The notes: generated from the letters alone by a model not told the origin. A stretch of 64,000 nucleotides of DNA from Dimargaris cristalligena (GCA_027576995.1 JANBQC010000036.1:1-64000); one strand, 5' to 3'; numbered from the stretch's first letter, positions 1 to 11,122 are shown. Translations and numbers: made by a program.

Positions 1-1450
1 CCTGCCCCGTGATCTGGTGGACCAGTACGACCTGTGCCTGACTGGTCCCGCGCTCAGCCAGATCCTGAACCTGCCCATCGTGGCCGATTTGATTTCGCAC
101 GTCTGGGTGTACGCGCGCGTGTCGCCCAGCCACAAGGAGTATATCCTCACCACCATGAAGCAACTGGGCTACATTACCCTCATGTGCGGGGACGGCACTA
201 ATGACGTGGGCGCCCTGAAACAAGCCCATGTCGGAGTGGCCCTCCTGGACGGCAAGCCCGAAGACCTGACCCGCATCGCGGAGCACCAGCGCGTCGAACG
301 GTTGAAGACCGCCTACGAAGCCCAGCTCAACTTCGCCAAGCGGTTTAACATGCCGCCCCCGGCGCCGCACCCGGCCCTTAAGGCCATTCTGGACGCCCAG
401 GAAAAGAAGCGGGCCAAGGACGAGAAGCGCCGCCGCAAGGCCGAGAAGAAGCAGCCAACGGCCGACCCGGATACCCCCGCCGAGGCCCAGGCTCCGACAA
501 CGGTCACGAAAAAGAAGAAGAAGTCGAAGAAGCAACCGGAGGCCGAGGGCCCGGTGGTGGGGGCTGTTCCAGCGGTGACCCTGCCCCCCAACCCCACGGC
601 CGAAGCCCTGCAGTCCATGCTCCAGGACATGGATATGGACGACGAAGTACCCACCATCAAATTCGGGGACGCCTCCGTCGCTTCCCCCTTTACCTCCAAG
701 CTGTCCAGCGTCATGGCCGTCTGCAACATCGTGCGCCAGGGGCGGTGCACGCTGGTGGCCACTTTGCAAATGTACAAGATTCTGGCGCTCAACTCGCTCA
801 TTTCGGCCTACAGCCTTAGCGTGCTGTACCTGGACGGCATTAAATTCGGGGACACCCAAGTCACCATTCTGGGCATGCTGGTGGCCGTGTGTTTCATGTG
901 CATTTCGCGGGCCTCGCCGCGGGAGGAACTCTCGCGCAAGCGCCCCCAGGCCAATATCTTCAACCCCTACATTATCATTTCGGTGATGGGCCAGTTCGCG
1001 ATCCATATCACGGCCCTGATTTACGTGACCCAAAACGCCAAGCTGTTCGGAGAGAACAAGGAAGTGGAGCTGGATGCCGAATTTGAGCCGTCGCTGCTCA
1101 ACACCGCCGTCTACCTCATTTCCCTATCCATGCAAATCTCCACCTTCGCGATTAACTACCAGGGCTTCCCCTTCCGCGAGAGTCTGCAGGATAACAAGGT
1201 TCTCTACCGCGGTCTGCTGGCGGTGGGCGGGATTGCGGTGCTGGGGGCCACCGAAATGGTGTCGGAGCTCAATGACTTGATGAAGTTTGTGCCCCTCCCG
1301 CCACAGTTCAAGCCCCGTCTGCTGCTGGCCATGGCCCTGGACTTTGGCCTGGCCTGGTTGATCGAACTGGGGTGCAGCTACCTATTTTCGGATAACCGAC
1401 CCAAACCCATTGCCCGGCGAAGCGTCCCCGCCGCCCAACAAGACCTCTAA
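1..1450 (+). CDS. SPF1: P5A-type ATPase (Spf1/ATP13A1), C-terminal part, 5' truncated by window edge
   Basis: The frame is open from base 2 to the stop at 1448-1450, so the start lies left of the window. Near the N-terminal side of this fragment is the P-type ATPase hinge motif GDGTNDVGALKQAHVGVALL, whose GALKQAHVG form is typical of P5A pumps. A Lys/Arg-rich, low-complexity cytosolic loop follows at about residues 125-175, then the conserved M-domain stretch around LVATLQMYKILALN and LDGIKFGD, and several membrane helices to the end. P5A ATPases sit in the endoplasmic reticulum membrane and dislocate mistargeted transmembrane helices (family knowledge). There is no intron in the visible part. 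The gene converges with SCS7. The family call is safe; the missing catalytic DKTGT part cannot be checked here. Confidence 0.95.
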   Translation, partial: LPRDLVDQYDLCLTGPALSQILNLPIVADLISHVWVYARVSPSHKEYILTTMKQLGYITLMCGDGTNDVGALKQAHVGVALLDGKPEDLTRIAEHQRVERLKTAYEAQLNFAKRFNMPPPAPHPALKAILDAQEKKRAKDEKRRRKAEKKQPTADPDTPAEAQAPTTVTKKKKKSKKQPEAEGPVVGAVPAVTLPPNPTAEALQSMLQDMDMDDEVPTIKFGDASVASPFTSKLSSVMAVCNIVRQGRCTLVATLQMYKILALNSLISAYSLSVLYLDGIKFGDTQVTILGMLVAVCFMCISRASPREELSRKRPQANIFNPYIIISVMGQFAIHITALIYVTQNAKLFGENKEVELDAEFEPSLLNTAVYLISLSMQISTFAINYQGFPFRESLQDNKVLYRGLLAVGGIAVLGATEMVSELNDLMKFVPLPPQFKPRLLLAMALDFGLAWLIELGCSYLFSDNRPKPIARRSVPAAQQDL

Positions 1451-1970
1451 ATAAGTGGGACCCTTCCCTGCCCATTTGCTATGTTGTTTGACTACCGTAA
1501 TCGATGCATCGCGTAGATATAAGTATATATAAATTTAGATGTTTCGGACCTTTTCGGCTAGGCATGCTCTACCCAGTGATTAGTACATGGAGGCAATTAA
1601 GTGCAACTGGGTGTGGTTTTAGATTAGATGTATAGGGGAGAATAAGCGAATAGTTTATGTTGGGCCAGCCACATCATACGGGAGTTCATGTTCCATGGCC
1701 AACTTTAATCTCATCCGTATGATGGACGCTTAGGGGAAAATAGCCGTGATTATACGCCGCCCCCCCCCCAGCTGAACCCGCCCAATAGTTCCATCGGGTT
1801 AACAAACCATTAATCGCCCAAATAGGTAATATATAGACCATCACTGTATTAGTACCGGGGTGGGATTAAACCCAGAATAAAATTAATCAATCAAAAAACC
1901 AAACGGAAATTAAACACGCACACGATGGCATGGTACGGCAGTATTCGTAAATAGGCAAATAGACATATAG

Positions 1971-2008
<38 letters not shown>

Positions 2009-2137
2009 GAATGAAAATGGATAGATATGTAAGGATGAGCTAACAGGTATAAACTAAGCAAGCATGGTTGTAGTCAAATAAGTGACAATGGAATAGTACC
2101 AAGGCTGTACACGGGCGCGGGGGGTGGTAGCACGGAG
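1451..2137. other. intergenic, convergent 3' flanks of SPF1 and SCS7
   Basis: AT-rich spacer between two convergent genes. It holds a compound (TA)n-(GA)n tract at about 1970-2009. I see no coding exon or RNA gene. Confidence 0.7.
1970..2009. repeat. compound microsatellite (TA)n then (GA)n
   Basis: Perfect dinucleotide runs read directly: an AT run followed by a GA run. Confidence 0.95.
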
Positions 2138-3163
2138 CTAATTAAGCAGGGTGTTAAACATGCGGTCCCACACCTTGACGGTGACCCCGTAGCCCAGGTT
2201 AAAGTCCTTGTAGTGGTGGGCCAAGTGGTAGGTCTTCATAGAGCGTAGGTGCTGGATAAAGGGCCGACCGTGGTGGAGGTAGTAGTGAGTTAAATCATAG
2301 GCAATGTAGCCGGCAATGGTACCGGCCATGACGGCATGCGAAATACCAGCGGGAAAGGCCAGGTGGCCGAGCTGGACCAGCGGGTAGGCCAGGGTGAAGC
2401 CCAGCGCGGGCGGCATAACCAGACGCAGACGGTCCATGGGGAGGTAGTGGTGAACGCCGTGGAGGGTAAAGTGCAGGCACAGGGCCAGGGGGTGGTCGGG
2501 CAGGAGGGCCTCAACGTGAAACACGAAGCGGTGCAATATGTATTCGAGCAGGGTCCAGACGCCCAGGCCAAAGGCCATGTAGAGGGCGATCAGCAACGGG
2601 TCAAGGCCCCGGACGAGGGCTTGGTTGGCGAACCAGGCGACGATGGGAATCCATAGCAAGGGCACCACAAACCAAGGGGTCTTGGTAAAGGGTTCCAGAT
2701 AGGAGTCGTGGCCAAAGAAGGGGGCCGAGTAGGCCAGATAGCGGGGCTTGTGGATCTGGTTCATGTAGAACTCCTTGGAGAAGGAGGAGCGGAGCATCTG
2801 GGGGAAAAGGGGCTGGCTCAGGTCCAGGAAGCGCTCGCGGGAAAAATCGGCCTGAATATCGGTGGTGGGGGGACAGCTGGCGGCGGCGGCCTGGATCTCG
2901 GCGGAGCCGGGCTTACCGGAGGCGGCCACCTCGCCAATGCGGTACTCGACCAGCAGCTCGTAGGCCGACTCCGAGTGGATGTGCTCCAGGGGGTCCTTCA
3001 TCACGGTGGCCACGTCACGGCCGGCATAGTCCAGCAGGTACTCGATACCGCCGGGGTGGCCAGCGGCAAATTCGGTCAGATCGTAAACGTGCCCCTGGTA
3101 GGAGACCCACAGCGACGAGGCCGAGTTGTGGCGGGCGATTTCCTCAGAGGTATACGACGGCAT
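2138..3163 (-). CDS. SCS7: sphingolipid fatty acid 2-hydroxylase (Scs7/FA2H)
   Basis: Single-exon gene of 341 residues. I take the ATG at 3163 (MPSYTSEEIARHN) rather than an upstream non-ATG codon, because the cytochrome b5 domain begins at once and is complete. Residues 1-80 are a b5 heme domain with the HPGG heme-ligand motif. The C-terminal half is a fatty acid hydroxylase membrane domain with the His clusters HRFVFH, HGVHH, HYYLHH and HLAHH that bind the di-iron centre, ending in GYGVTVKVWD. The enzyme 2-hydroxylates the very-long-chain acyl group of ceramides in the ER membrane. The length is close to yeast Scs7 and nothing is missing. The gene converges on SPF1. Confidence 0.95.
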   Translation of the reverse strand: MPSYTSEEIARHNSASSLWVSYQGHVYDLTEFAAGHPGGIEYLLDYAGRDVATVMKDPLEHIHSESAYELLVEYRIGEVAASGKPGSAEIQAAAASCPPTTDIQADFSRERFLDLSQPLFPQMLRSSFSKEFYMNQIHKPRYLAYSAPFFGHDSYLEPFTKTPWFVVPLLWIPIVAWFANQALVRGLDPLLIALYMAFGLGVWTLLEYILHRFVFHVEALLPDHPLALCLHFTLHGVHHYLPMDRLRLVMPPALGFTLAYPLVQLGHLAFPAGISHAVMAGTIAGYIAYDLTHYYLHHGRPFIQHLRSMKTYHLAHHYKDFNLGYGVTVKVWDRMFNTLLN

Positions 3164-4691
3164 GGCGGGCTTCGAATCAACCAAAGACGAGTTGTGGGGG
3201 GTCGGGGGTCACGCAGGTCGAAAAGAACGGGAGGGAGGAGGGGAGAGAACGACAGTTAGTTAGAGAGGGAGAAGGGGTGGAAAAAGAGAAACCGGCGGAA
3301 GGTGTCGCTTAATTCCAACCAAAAATAATAAAACACGCAGGGACACAAGTAGAAGACGGGGGAGGGGGGGTCAAGGCAGGGAAATTAATACACGAACCAC
3401 AAAATATTACAAAGAACCTAAAGAACGAAGAAAAGCCCAAACCGCTAAATTGATCAACCCTTCAGGACACTATACCTGGCGCAGGGTATACGCAAGCGCC
3501 GGCCGCGTGTTTATATGTATTTTAGGGCCTGGGTGTATATATGCATATATGCACGCATACGACAATTAGCGAGTGTGTGAGAGGAGGAAGAAAAGACCCT
3601 CGGATAACTCCAGCACTCTCCTATCTTTCTCTTACTCGGTTGCCTATAGGCCGGTATTTCCCGACGTCCACGGGGGTAGGCTCGCCAGGAACCAATCGGC
3701 CTTTATTTTCCTCCAACCCATAAAAGGCCCCGCTAGCCCATGCCGGCCAGGCTATATGGGTGAAAGGGGTTAGTACCACCGTCGTAACCCCACAAGTCCC
3801 GTTTCTTCCGACTAAAACCGTATACCCTCCCCGCCCGCCGGCGACCTCCCCCAATATTGCATATGGCCCCAGTCCTGAGCTCGGACAGAGAGCATCTTCT
3901 ATACGGGTGAAGCCCAATACTAAACGATATAAGTCAAGCTACATACAAACTGATGGAGGTGTATATTATACGTGTACAAGCAAATACAGACGGGTAATTT
4001 ATTCTTAACCAGTAATTCCAGTCTCATCCAACTCTACCAAGTGAGCGGTCCAATCGACGGACGACGATGCATTAGACAGGTATTAGGTGATATTATGATT
4101 CACACCGGGATAGATGGAGAGGCGGAGATTTAATATGTAGAGAAATAAAGCGGTAACGAGGTAAAAAGATATATAAAATATACAAAGAGGTCAAGAGAGA
4201 GAGAGAGGGGGGGGGGATGCTGGGAGAGGCGTGGCCCTAGCGGAGCATTAGGCTAGGCCGAATTCGGTCGTTAGCAAACCCTACAATAAGATGAGATGAG
4301 ATGAAATGAAATGAAATAACGTAAAGTCAAGTAAAATAAAATCATATAAATATAAATTAGGCCACAAACAACCCCCATAAATTATGGCTAAAGGAATGCG
4401 AGGGGCGGTGGAGACACACCACGCAGGGCCGTTGCTGAAAGAAAGCGGGAAAAGAACACGTCAAGGTCCCTCGGTCAATCACGTCTAAATATAGGCATGA
4501 AGAGAGAACGGGGTCTGGGAACTGCTCTCACGCTTTGACTTTGGAAATTGTCCAAGATGGAAAAACTAAAACACACACGCTAACATAACGAATGGGCGGG
4601 TAGATAACGTATATATATATATATATATATATCAAAAAGAACAAGATGATGGAATGTAAGAAAGTGAGACAGGTATAGGGGGGTCTATGGT
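3164..4691. other. intergenic, SCS7 5' flank and STE12 3' flank
   Basis: AT-rich, with no supportable gene. It contains a possible badly decayed copy of the dispersed 145 bp element (about 3925-4065), a GA tract near 4193-4208, a run of GATGA/AATGA-like pentamers near 4291-4318 and a (TA)n tract at about 4609-4632. Short open frames here have no recognisable domain. Confidence 0.6.
3925..4065 (+). repeat. possible degenerate copy of the dispersed TIR element
   Basis: The stretch around 3995-4032 (TTATTCTTAACCAGTAATTC, then TCTCATCCAAC) resembles the conserved core of the element. The left part, near AGTCAAGCTACATACAA, only faintly matches the left terminal repeat, and the right terminal repeat is not clear. 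Confidence 0.3.
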
Positions 4692-6659
4692 TTAGGGTCT
4701 CTGCTCGGGCAAGTCGGTGTCCGCATCGTCGTCAATAAGATCGGGAAGAGGGTCCAATCGGTCGTTTTGGGCGGTGGGAAACCCGTCGTAGGTCGGCCCG
4801 GCGGGGTGGCCGTACATTGAAGTGTTGAAGTTGGCGGAGGGGGGGAGGCCCAGCGGAGAGTGCGGCATGAATGCGGCGGGATTCAGCGGGAACCGGGCAC
4901 TCGGTCCTATTAGCCCGCCGTGCAGGACGTGGTCGCCGGGGGACGGGGCGGCCATGGGGAAGAAATAGTTGGGGAGAAAGCCGGCCGGGTTGGGATCATG
5001 GCTGAGGGCGACGGGGGACCCGGCCACCGAGAAGGGGGAGGCGTTGGCGGGGCCCAGCCCCACCCCCATGGTCGACGAATGGTGCATCCCCGGCATGGGG
5101 TAGGGCGAGACGGGCAAGGAGGCCGACGTGAGGTGGCCGGCCGACGCCGGGCCCATGAGAAACGGCGAGGAGGGGAAAAAGGCCGAGGCCGGGCCCAGCG
5201 GAAACGTCGAACTGGACGACAAAACCAGCGGGGGCGGGGGCCGCCGACCCGGCAGCAGCGAGCGACCGTGGGTGGCGGTGCTGTGCTGCAGCTGGATGTG
5301 GGTGTTGAGGGCCTCCAAATGATCGAAATGGCTGAGGCACCCACTCACTGAGCACCGGAAGGTCTTGGACGCCCCGTGGGTGGTCATGTGGCGCCGGAGC
5401 CCCTCTAACCGGGTGAATTCCCGGGAGCACTGGGGGCACGTAATACGGGGCCGCTTGGCCTGGCCCTGGGGCTCCACCGACGGGGACGGCCGCCGCTTGG
5501 CCGGTGGGTCGGCGGGAGTGTGCATAGTGGTAGTGCTGGCCTGAAGGGCCATTTGGCACATGGGGCACTCGGGGGAAAGGTGGGTACTGTGGAGGGGGCA
5601 ACAGGCCCAGGTGGGCTCGACGGGGTGGTGGGTCGTGAGATCGGACGGGCCGCCAAAGGCCTCCGAGTACAGACTTCCCGGGTGCAGCGGGTAGTGCTGG
5701 GATTTGTAGGGCGGGCTGGGGTTAGAAGCCGCGGCGGCGGAGGCCAACAGGCCGCTGGGATAGGAAGTAGGTAAGCACAGCGAGAGGGAGGGTTCGGAGA
5801 GGCTCATTTCCGAGTTAACGGCCTGGAGTTCGCTGAGCACATCATTGTCGTCCTCGTCGTGGCCCAGGTGTAGGAGCGCATCGTGGGGCACGCGGATGGT
5901 GGACCCGTTGGCGGTAATGTGATGATAGACGTCGGGCGGGGGTTTAAAGGAGCGGGCCGTGGGGTGGCTGAAGGCGAGGGCGAGCGGGGACTGGGAGGGG
6001 TCCGACGTGGTGGAGGAGGCCGAGAGGCCCGGCGTGGAGGGATCGTGGGGGTGGCAGGCGGTCTCGGGTTGGTGCTGGGGCTGGGCCGTCGGGGAGCCGG
6101 GGCGACTGCTGGTGGTCGGGGCGGTACCCCGGGCCACCCGCTTCAGGTCGCGCTCGTAGGCCTCCTGGAACAGATAATCGTGCTTCACGGCGTGCCAGTG
6201 GAAGACGCGCTGCTTCTTCTGGGTGCGGATACACTGGTGTTTGTAGAGGAGCTCCAGAAAGTCGGAGCGGGGCTCTTCCAGGGTGGCATCCACCCCGGAT
6301 TTTAGATTACGCAAGTCACTGAATACACCCTCTTCGAATTTTTTGAGCATACGCACGGGGCGGCCCATGGCCTGGAAGCGAAATACTAGGCCACGGATAA
6401 TATCGGTGCTGGTGATGTATAGGCGGTCCTTCCAGCGCACGCACGACACGGCCTCGCCGGTCAGGAGGTTATGGCGCACCAGGGTCTCCTTGGGGCCCAG
6501 GCGCTCGGGGGCGGTGCGGTAAAAGGAGTGCAGGTCGTCGAGGGCGGTCTGGAACTCCTCGGTGGAAAACGAGTCGCGCGTGGGGGGCAGCACGGCCAGG
6601 GTGGGGAGGTGGCTGGGGCCCGGGGCCGGGCGGGTCGCGGACTCGCAACCCAAAGACAT
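4692..6659 (-). CDS. STE12: Ste12-type transcription factor with two C2H2 zinc fingers
   Basis: Single-exon protein of 655 residues with a good ATG at 6659. Residues about 30-165 form the Ste12 DNA-binding domain; visible motifs include GEAVSCVRWKDRLYITSTDI, MLKKFEEGVFSDLRNLKSG and KKQRVFHWHAVKHDYLF. At about 408-462 are two C2H2 fingers (CPQC...HMTTH and CSVSGC...HIQLQH), the SteA arrangement of filamentous fungi that Saccharomyces Ste12 lacks. The rest is Ser/Pro/Ala-rich and probably disordered activation sequence. The family acts in the nucleus below the mating and filamentation MAP kinase cascade. The gene is divergent from RPL4. Family assignment is firm; target genes are unknown. Confidence 0.95.
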   Translation of the reverse strand: MSLGCESATRPAPGPSHLPTLAVLPPTRDSFSTEEFQTALDDLHSFYRTAPERLGPKETLVRHNLLTGEAVSCVRWKDRLYITSTDIIRGLVFRFQAMGRPVRMLKKFEEGVFSDLRNLKSGVDATLEEPRSDFLELLYKHQCIRTQKKQRVFHWHAVKHDYLFQEAYERDLKRVARGTAPTTSSRPGSPTAQPQHQPETACHPHDPSTPGLSASSTTSDPSQSPLALAFSHPTARSFKPPPDVYHHITANGSTIRVPHDALLHLGHDEDDNDVLSELQAVNSEMSLSEPSLSLCLPTSYPSGLLASAAAASNPSPPYKSQHYPLHPGSLYSEAFGGPSDLTTHHPVEPTWACCPLHSTHLSPECPMCQMALQASTTTMHTPADPPAKRRPSPSVEPQGQAKRPRITCPQCSREFTRLEGLRRHMTTHGASKTFRCSVSGCLSHFDHLEALNTHIQLQHSTATHGRSLLPGRRPPPPLVLSSSSTFPLGPASAFFPSSPFLMGPASAGHLTSASLPVSPYPMPGMHHSSTMGVGLGPANASPFSVAGSPVALSHDPNPAGFLPNYFFPMAAPSPGDHVLHGGLIGPSARFPLNPAAFMPHSPLGLPPSANFNTSMYGHPAGPTYDGFPTAQNDRLDPLPDLIDDDADTDLPEQRP

Positions 6660-8415
6660 GGAGGAGATGGGGCTGGGCCACGGGAACGAGCGCAGCGATT
6701 AGTCGGAGAGGGTTACAAGTAGGTAGGTAGTTATGTAAAAAGGAATAGTAGGCAGCAAACGAAAGAAAGGAACTTTAGGGAAGGAGTCGGGAAAAGGTTC
6801 ACCGAGGCAACGGACTCAGGAGCTTTAGGGTTTAAGAGAGTATTATTAGCGGCGGCACCAAGTGGAAAGGAAAGGAAAGAAAAGGGGCACCACTGAGCAT
6901 ACAAGCTAGGGTGGAAATAGGCCGACGACGGGAGCGGGGTGCAACGTAGCACTCAACTCACTCACAGCCCAAGCTCCCCTCCCTCCCTCTTGAACTAACC
7001 CTCTAACTAGCCGACTGAACCAGCCAATAGGCGGCCACCGACCCTTCCGTTTCCGGACACTGGGCTTGGGAATCCGCGACCCCCACCGACGGATGCAGCC
7101 GCTACCCCCACCTGCCCGAACGAGCCCCATGGGAACCCCTCCAAGTCGTCGATCCCGCCGCCTAGGAATGAACTGACTACTCCCGGGCGGATCATCCCGT
7201 GGCACTCTTCCGCGTCCAAGAGAAAAGTATCTTCCGCACCACCGCCGGCTTCCAGCATCCCTTTCAGAAACCCTGCTGGCGCAAGCAGTCAGTTGCCGCT
7301 TATGGTCTCGCTAGTTTAGGTTACACAAGGCCCTCCAACCAACCCAGCCGCCGCCCGCCGGTCTGCCATTAGGGCCCGAGCCACCTGTACCCAGGACATC
7401 CTCCCCCTTCTCCATTGGGGTGGCCTATGCTATGCCAAACCGGGCCGATGAGAAAACCCCCCGTTGATCTAGATGTTTGGGGTACACTGGCTGCTTATGG
7501 TAAGTGGTTGGGAAGGCATGTATGTGTGTGTGTGTGTGTGTATTGGCGAGAGGCGCCGGATGGCACTTGAGCCATAGTAATTTCAATACTCTCTACATTA
7601 CCCCTACCGATAACAATAATAATATAATATACCGAGTTGGCAACCCGCCAATTCCCCCCTCCTCCTCTTCCCGTTCTTGGAAAGCATAATCCAAAGACCC
7701 CGGGTAGGCATTGGGCAGTAGGTAGTAGTAATAGTAGTAGTAGGGTTGGTGGTGGTGGTCAGGACAGGGGAGAATTCCACCCGTGGCTCAGTTGAGTAAG
7801 AACCGACCGTAAGGGCCAGAGCCATCAAATATCTCTAACCAATAACACCCCCCCCCACAATATTTAATTGATTAATGGGGTTGGAATCTTTTAAATTAAA
7901 TTAAGTTAAATTAAATCTAAATAAAAACCCTTTAGGCCGCTGGGCTTGGCCTTTCGGTTCATCCCTTCCTGAATTAAGCCACCAAAAAAGCACTGGCCCG
8001 GTTGATGGGTTGGTCAATGGGGTTTGGAATAAGGGAAGAGGAAGAGGAGTGGCGGGCCCTCGACTTTCTCCACCCCCTTGCAGAAAGAGAGAGAGTGAGA
8101 GAGAGCGAGGTACCCGGTCAGTCACGTGATGTGCCCCACCTTTGAATCCCCCTTATTTTATCCATCGCATATACCACGTATTCTCTACCCACTCTATACA
8201 CCGCCTGGACTACTACTGCTGACTGGCCCACCTTTGGGCGGGCAATGGCCAAAACTATCATTGCCGAGGCCTTTTTTTAAACACAAATCGAAAGAGAGAC
8301 GACTACTATACAAGTCCCATTGGCCCTCCGACCCTCATCACTCCTTCTCTTTCGCTTGCCCATTTCCCTCCCCTATTCCCTCCCTACCCCGGGTTCCAAT
8401 ACCATCTACACCAAA
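6660..8415. other. divergent intergenic region between STE12 and RPL4
   Basis: About 1.75 kb holding both promoters. A (GT)n tract lies at about 7519-7541, and ATCC tetramers occur within the RPL4 intron just beyond this region. No coding exon or RNA gene can be supported. Small open frames here are low complexity. Confidence 0.6.
7519..7541. repeat. (GT)n microsatellite
   Basis: A run of TG dinucleotides read directly. Confidence 0.9.
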
Positions 8416-9668
8416 ATGGTACGTCCGCACCCCGCCCCCTCGTCAATCGGTCCCACCTGCTGTATCGAACTCCTAATGATCCATCCATCCATCCATCCAT
8501 TCGGCATAACTAACTAACCGCTATGCTATCCCCCTCACATTATGCCCGCTCCCTCTAGTCCACTGTCAACCGTCCCGTTGTCAACGTCTTCGCCGCCGCT
8601 GGAGGTGCCGCCGCCGGTACCGTGGCTCTGCCCGCCATCTTCAACTCGCCCATCCGCCCCGATGTGGTCCAGTTCGTCCACACTTGCATGGCCAAGAACA
8701 ACCGTCAGCCCTACGCCGTCTCCGACAAGGCTGGTCACCAAACTTCCGCCGAGTCCTGGGGTACCGGTCGCGCCGTCGCCCGTATTCCCCGTGTGTCCGG
8801 TGGTGGTACCCACCGCGCGGGCCAGGCCGCCTTCGGTAACATGTGCCGTGGTGGTCGCATGTTCGCCCCCACCAAGACCTGGCGCAAGTGGCACGTCAAG
8901 ATCAACTTGAACCAGAAGCGTTACGCCACCGCCTCCGCCCTGGCCGCTACCGGTGTCTCCGCCCTGGTCCTGGCCCGCGGTCACCGCGTTGCCCAGATCG
9001 CCGAGGTCCCCCTCGTGGTCAGCGACGACGTCGAGAGCATCAAGACCACCCGTGAGGCCGTCACCCTCCTCAAGTCCGTCAACGCCTTCCAGGACGTCCT
9101 CAAGGTCATCCAGTCCCGTAAGATCCGTGCCGGCCGTGGTAAGTCGCGCAACCGCCGCCACACCCAGCGCCGCGGTCCCCTCGTGGTCTACCACACCGAT
9201 AACGGCGTGAGCCGCGCCATGCGCAACATTCCCGGTGTCGAGATCGTCAACGTCCGCAACGTCAACCTGCTCCAGCTGGCTCCCGGTGGTCACATGGGTC
9301 GCTTCATCATCTGGACCCAGAGTGCCTTTGCCCAGCTCGACCAGCTCTTCGGTACCACCGAAGAGGTCTCCAGCCTCAAGTCCGGCTACAAGCTGCCCGG
9401 CAACATGGTCGGTAACTCCGATATTGCCCGCATCATCAACTCTTCCGAAGTCCAGGCTGCCCTCCGCCCCGCTGGTTCCAAGTACACCAAGCGCCCCTGG
9501 ACCCAGAAGAAGAACCCCCTCCGCAACACCGGTGTGATGGTCCGTCTCAACCCCTATTCCGTGGTCACCCGCCGTGCCGAGATTCTGGGCGCTGGCCAGA
9601 AGAAGACCAAGAAGGCTGCCAAGGGCAAGGCTGGTGCCAAGTTCCTGGATATGCTCAAGGCCGATTAA
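8416..9668 (+). CDS. RPL4: 60S ribosomal protein L4 (uL4)
   Basis: Two coding exons: 8416-8418 and 8559-9668. The first coding exon is the ATG alone, followed at once by donor GTACGT. The 140 nt intron has a branch-like CTAACTAAC near 8509-8517 and acceptor CTAG at 8555-8558. The second exon then reads in frame [16 protein letters not shown]. The protein (370 residues) carries uL4 signatures [40 protein letters not shown] and [13 protein letters not shown], with a basic C-terminus. It is a structural protein of the large ribosomal subunit that lines the exit tunnel. Codon use is strongly biased to C-ending codons, as expected for a highly expressed gene. A long minus-strand open frame opposite it is a by-product of that bias. 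Confidence 0.97.
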
Positions 9669-9866
9669 ACTGCCTCTATACTTTCTGCTTCGCTCAGTCC
9701 TTTTTAAAAGCTGCGACCTGTGTCCTCACGTCCGTCGCAGCACTCTCACTTGATTCTTGGATGATGGGGGTGGGTTGCAGGATAGCGATCTGTCCCTTTC
9801 CCTTCCCTCCTTCAATGCTTTGGTTTAATCCTATCCATATTCTATGGGGTCTATTGGGGTGAAATT

Positions 9867-9872
9867 AATAAA
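9867..9872 (+). terminator. polyadenylation signal of RPL4
   Basis: AATAAA about 200 bases after the RPL4 stop codon. Confidence 0.6.
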
Positions 9873-9986
9873 GCGATATCGGTATTTGGTTTTTGGGAAA
9901 TTTTTACTTGGGAATATAGTATTCAAATGGATGAACCCATTTAGGGATCAAATTGGAAAATGATATCTAGGCTATTTATACATTTG

Positions 9987-10018
<32 letters not shown>

Positions 10019-10338
10019 TACTAGATCTAAGCGACCCGTTTCCGGGTCAAACGATCTGCAGATGTTAGTGTAGGCGACCAGCTAAAGAGCCCATGGGTGA
10101 GGCCGCCGCCCTGGGGTTAAATTTATTTAGATATATTCACCACCGAGTTAGGTAAACTACAATCGCCTTGGCAGTGTAAATAAAGTTAGATAAACGCGAC
10201 CGTCATTGCCTCAATTATATAGATACCTATGTATGTCCTTGTTATTAAAATAATGAAATCTCTTACCTTTTTGAGAGTGCGGAAACCCGAGTCGATAAAA
10301 AAGGTGCGTCACCACCCTGTTGATGTATGAAAAGGGGC

Positions 10339-10408
10339 GAACTTGACTAAGGGTTATTTAAGTTAGCCCCATACTTTTTTATGGAGCAAATATAGCACCT
10401 TTAGTATA
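10339..10408 (+). repeat. repeat unit 1 of a local two-copy family
   Basis: Resembles 11053-11122 in the same orientation. Shared words are AGGGTTAT, AGTTAGCCCC and a TTTTTAtGGA-like block followed by ATAGC and CTTTA. Confidence 0.6.
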
Positions 10409-10830
10409 GCTCCTGTTAATGAGTGGTTGAGCAAGTGGATAGCTAAGCAGGATAGTGGTTTATTGGAACATGAATAAAATAATAATAGATTGTATAATGG
10501 TAGTGATTGGGTAATAGGTTGTAGGCGAATATGGAGATAGTTATCTAAGGTTTGCCAGAATGCCAATCGGCTCTACCTTTATATTGAAGGATCAAGTGGG
10601 CAGGTAGAGGGGAGTGTGAACAGCCACACCTGTTATCACTGGGGGCCCGAAAGTTCGCATATAAAGGCGGGCTATGTGTAGTAAACAACACCAAGTCAGT
10701 TCTAGCTGTATAGCTAAGTTCTTATCCTAGAGGGTGGTTTTACCCTGGATATGGGACGCTGGTCTGCTTGGTTGGTGCTGGGTACTACAGTCGGTTCAGC
10801 ATTAACACCCCCTTAGTATATATAGATAGA

Positions 10831-10975
10831 TATGGGTGAAGTTCAGCTTGGTTGTATAAGAGTTTAACCGATATGTGTATGGGACAATCGGTGGGATGTT
10901 TATTTTTAACCAGTAGTAGTATTTGCCTCATCAAATGGATTTTTCATTATACAGCCTTACTGAACTACTCCCATA
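10831..10975 (+). repeat. dispersed TIR element, copy A
   Basis: A 145 bp unit starting TATGGGTGAAGTTCAG and ending CTGAACTACTCCCATA. The terminal 29 bases at each end (10831-10859 and 10947-10975) are imperfect inverted repeats. The internal core reads TTTTTAACCAGTAGT, then TTTGCCTCATC, then GGATTTTTC. It has no coding capacity. Confidence 0.85.
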
Positions 10976-11052
10976 TAGATAATAATAGTAATAGTAATTA
11001 GGCGGCAGTTCTCACCAATTGAGCGTTGAGGAGAGTTTGGGATCAGGTGGCC

Positions 11053-11122
11053 GGAATTACTGAGGGTTATATATAAATAGTTAGCCCCCTACATTTTTAC
11101 GGAAAATAGCGGCTTTATAATA
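11053..11122 (+). repeat. repeat unit 2 of a local two-copy family
   Basis: Diverged second copy of the segment at 10339-10408, read by eye. Confidence 0.6.

Noticed and set aside
8535..9293. 252-codon minus-strand frame opposite RPL4
   Set aside because: Same codon-bias artefact; low-complexity Gly/Asp/Val protein.
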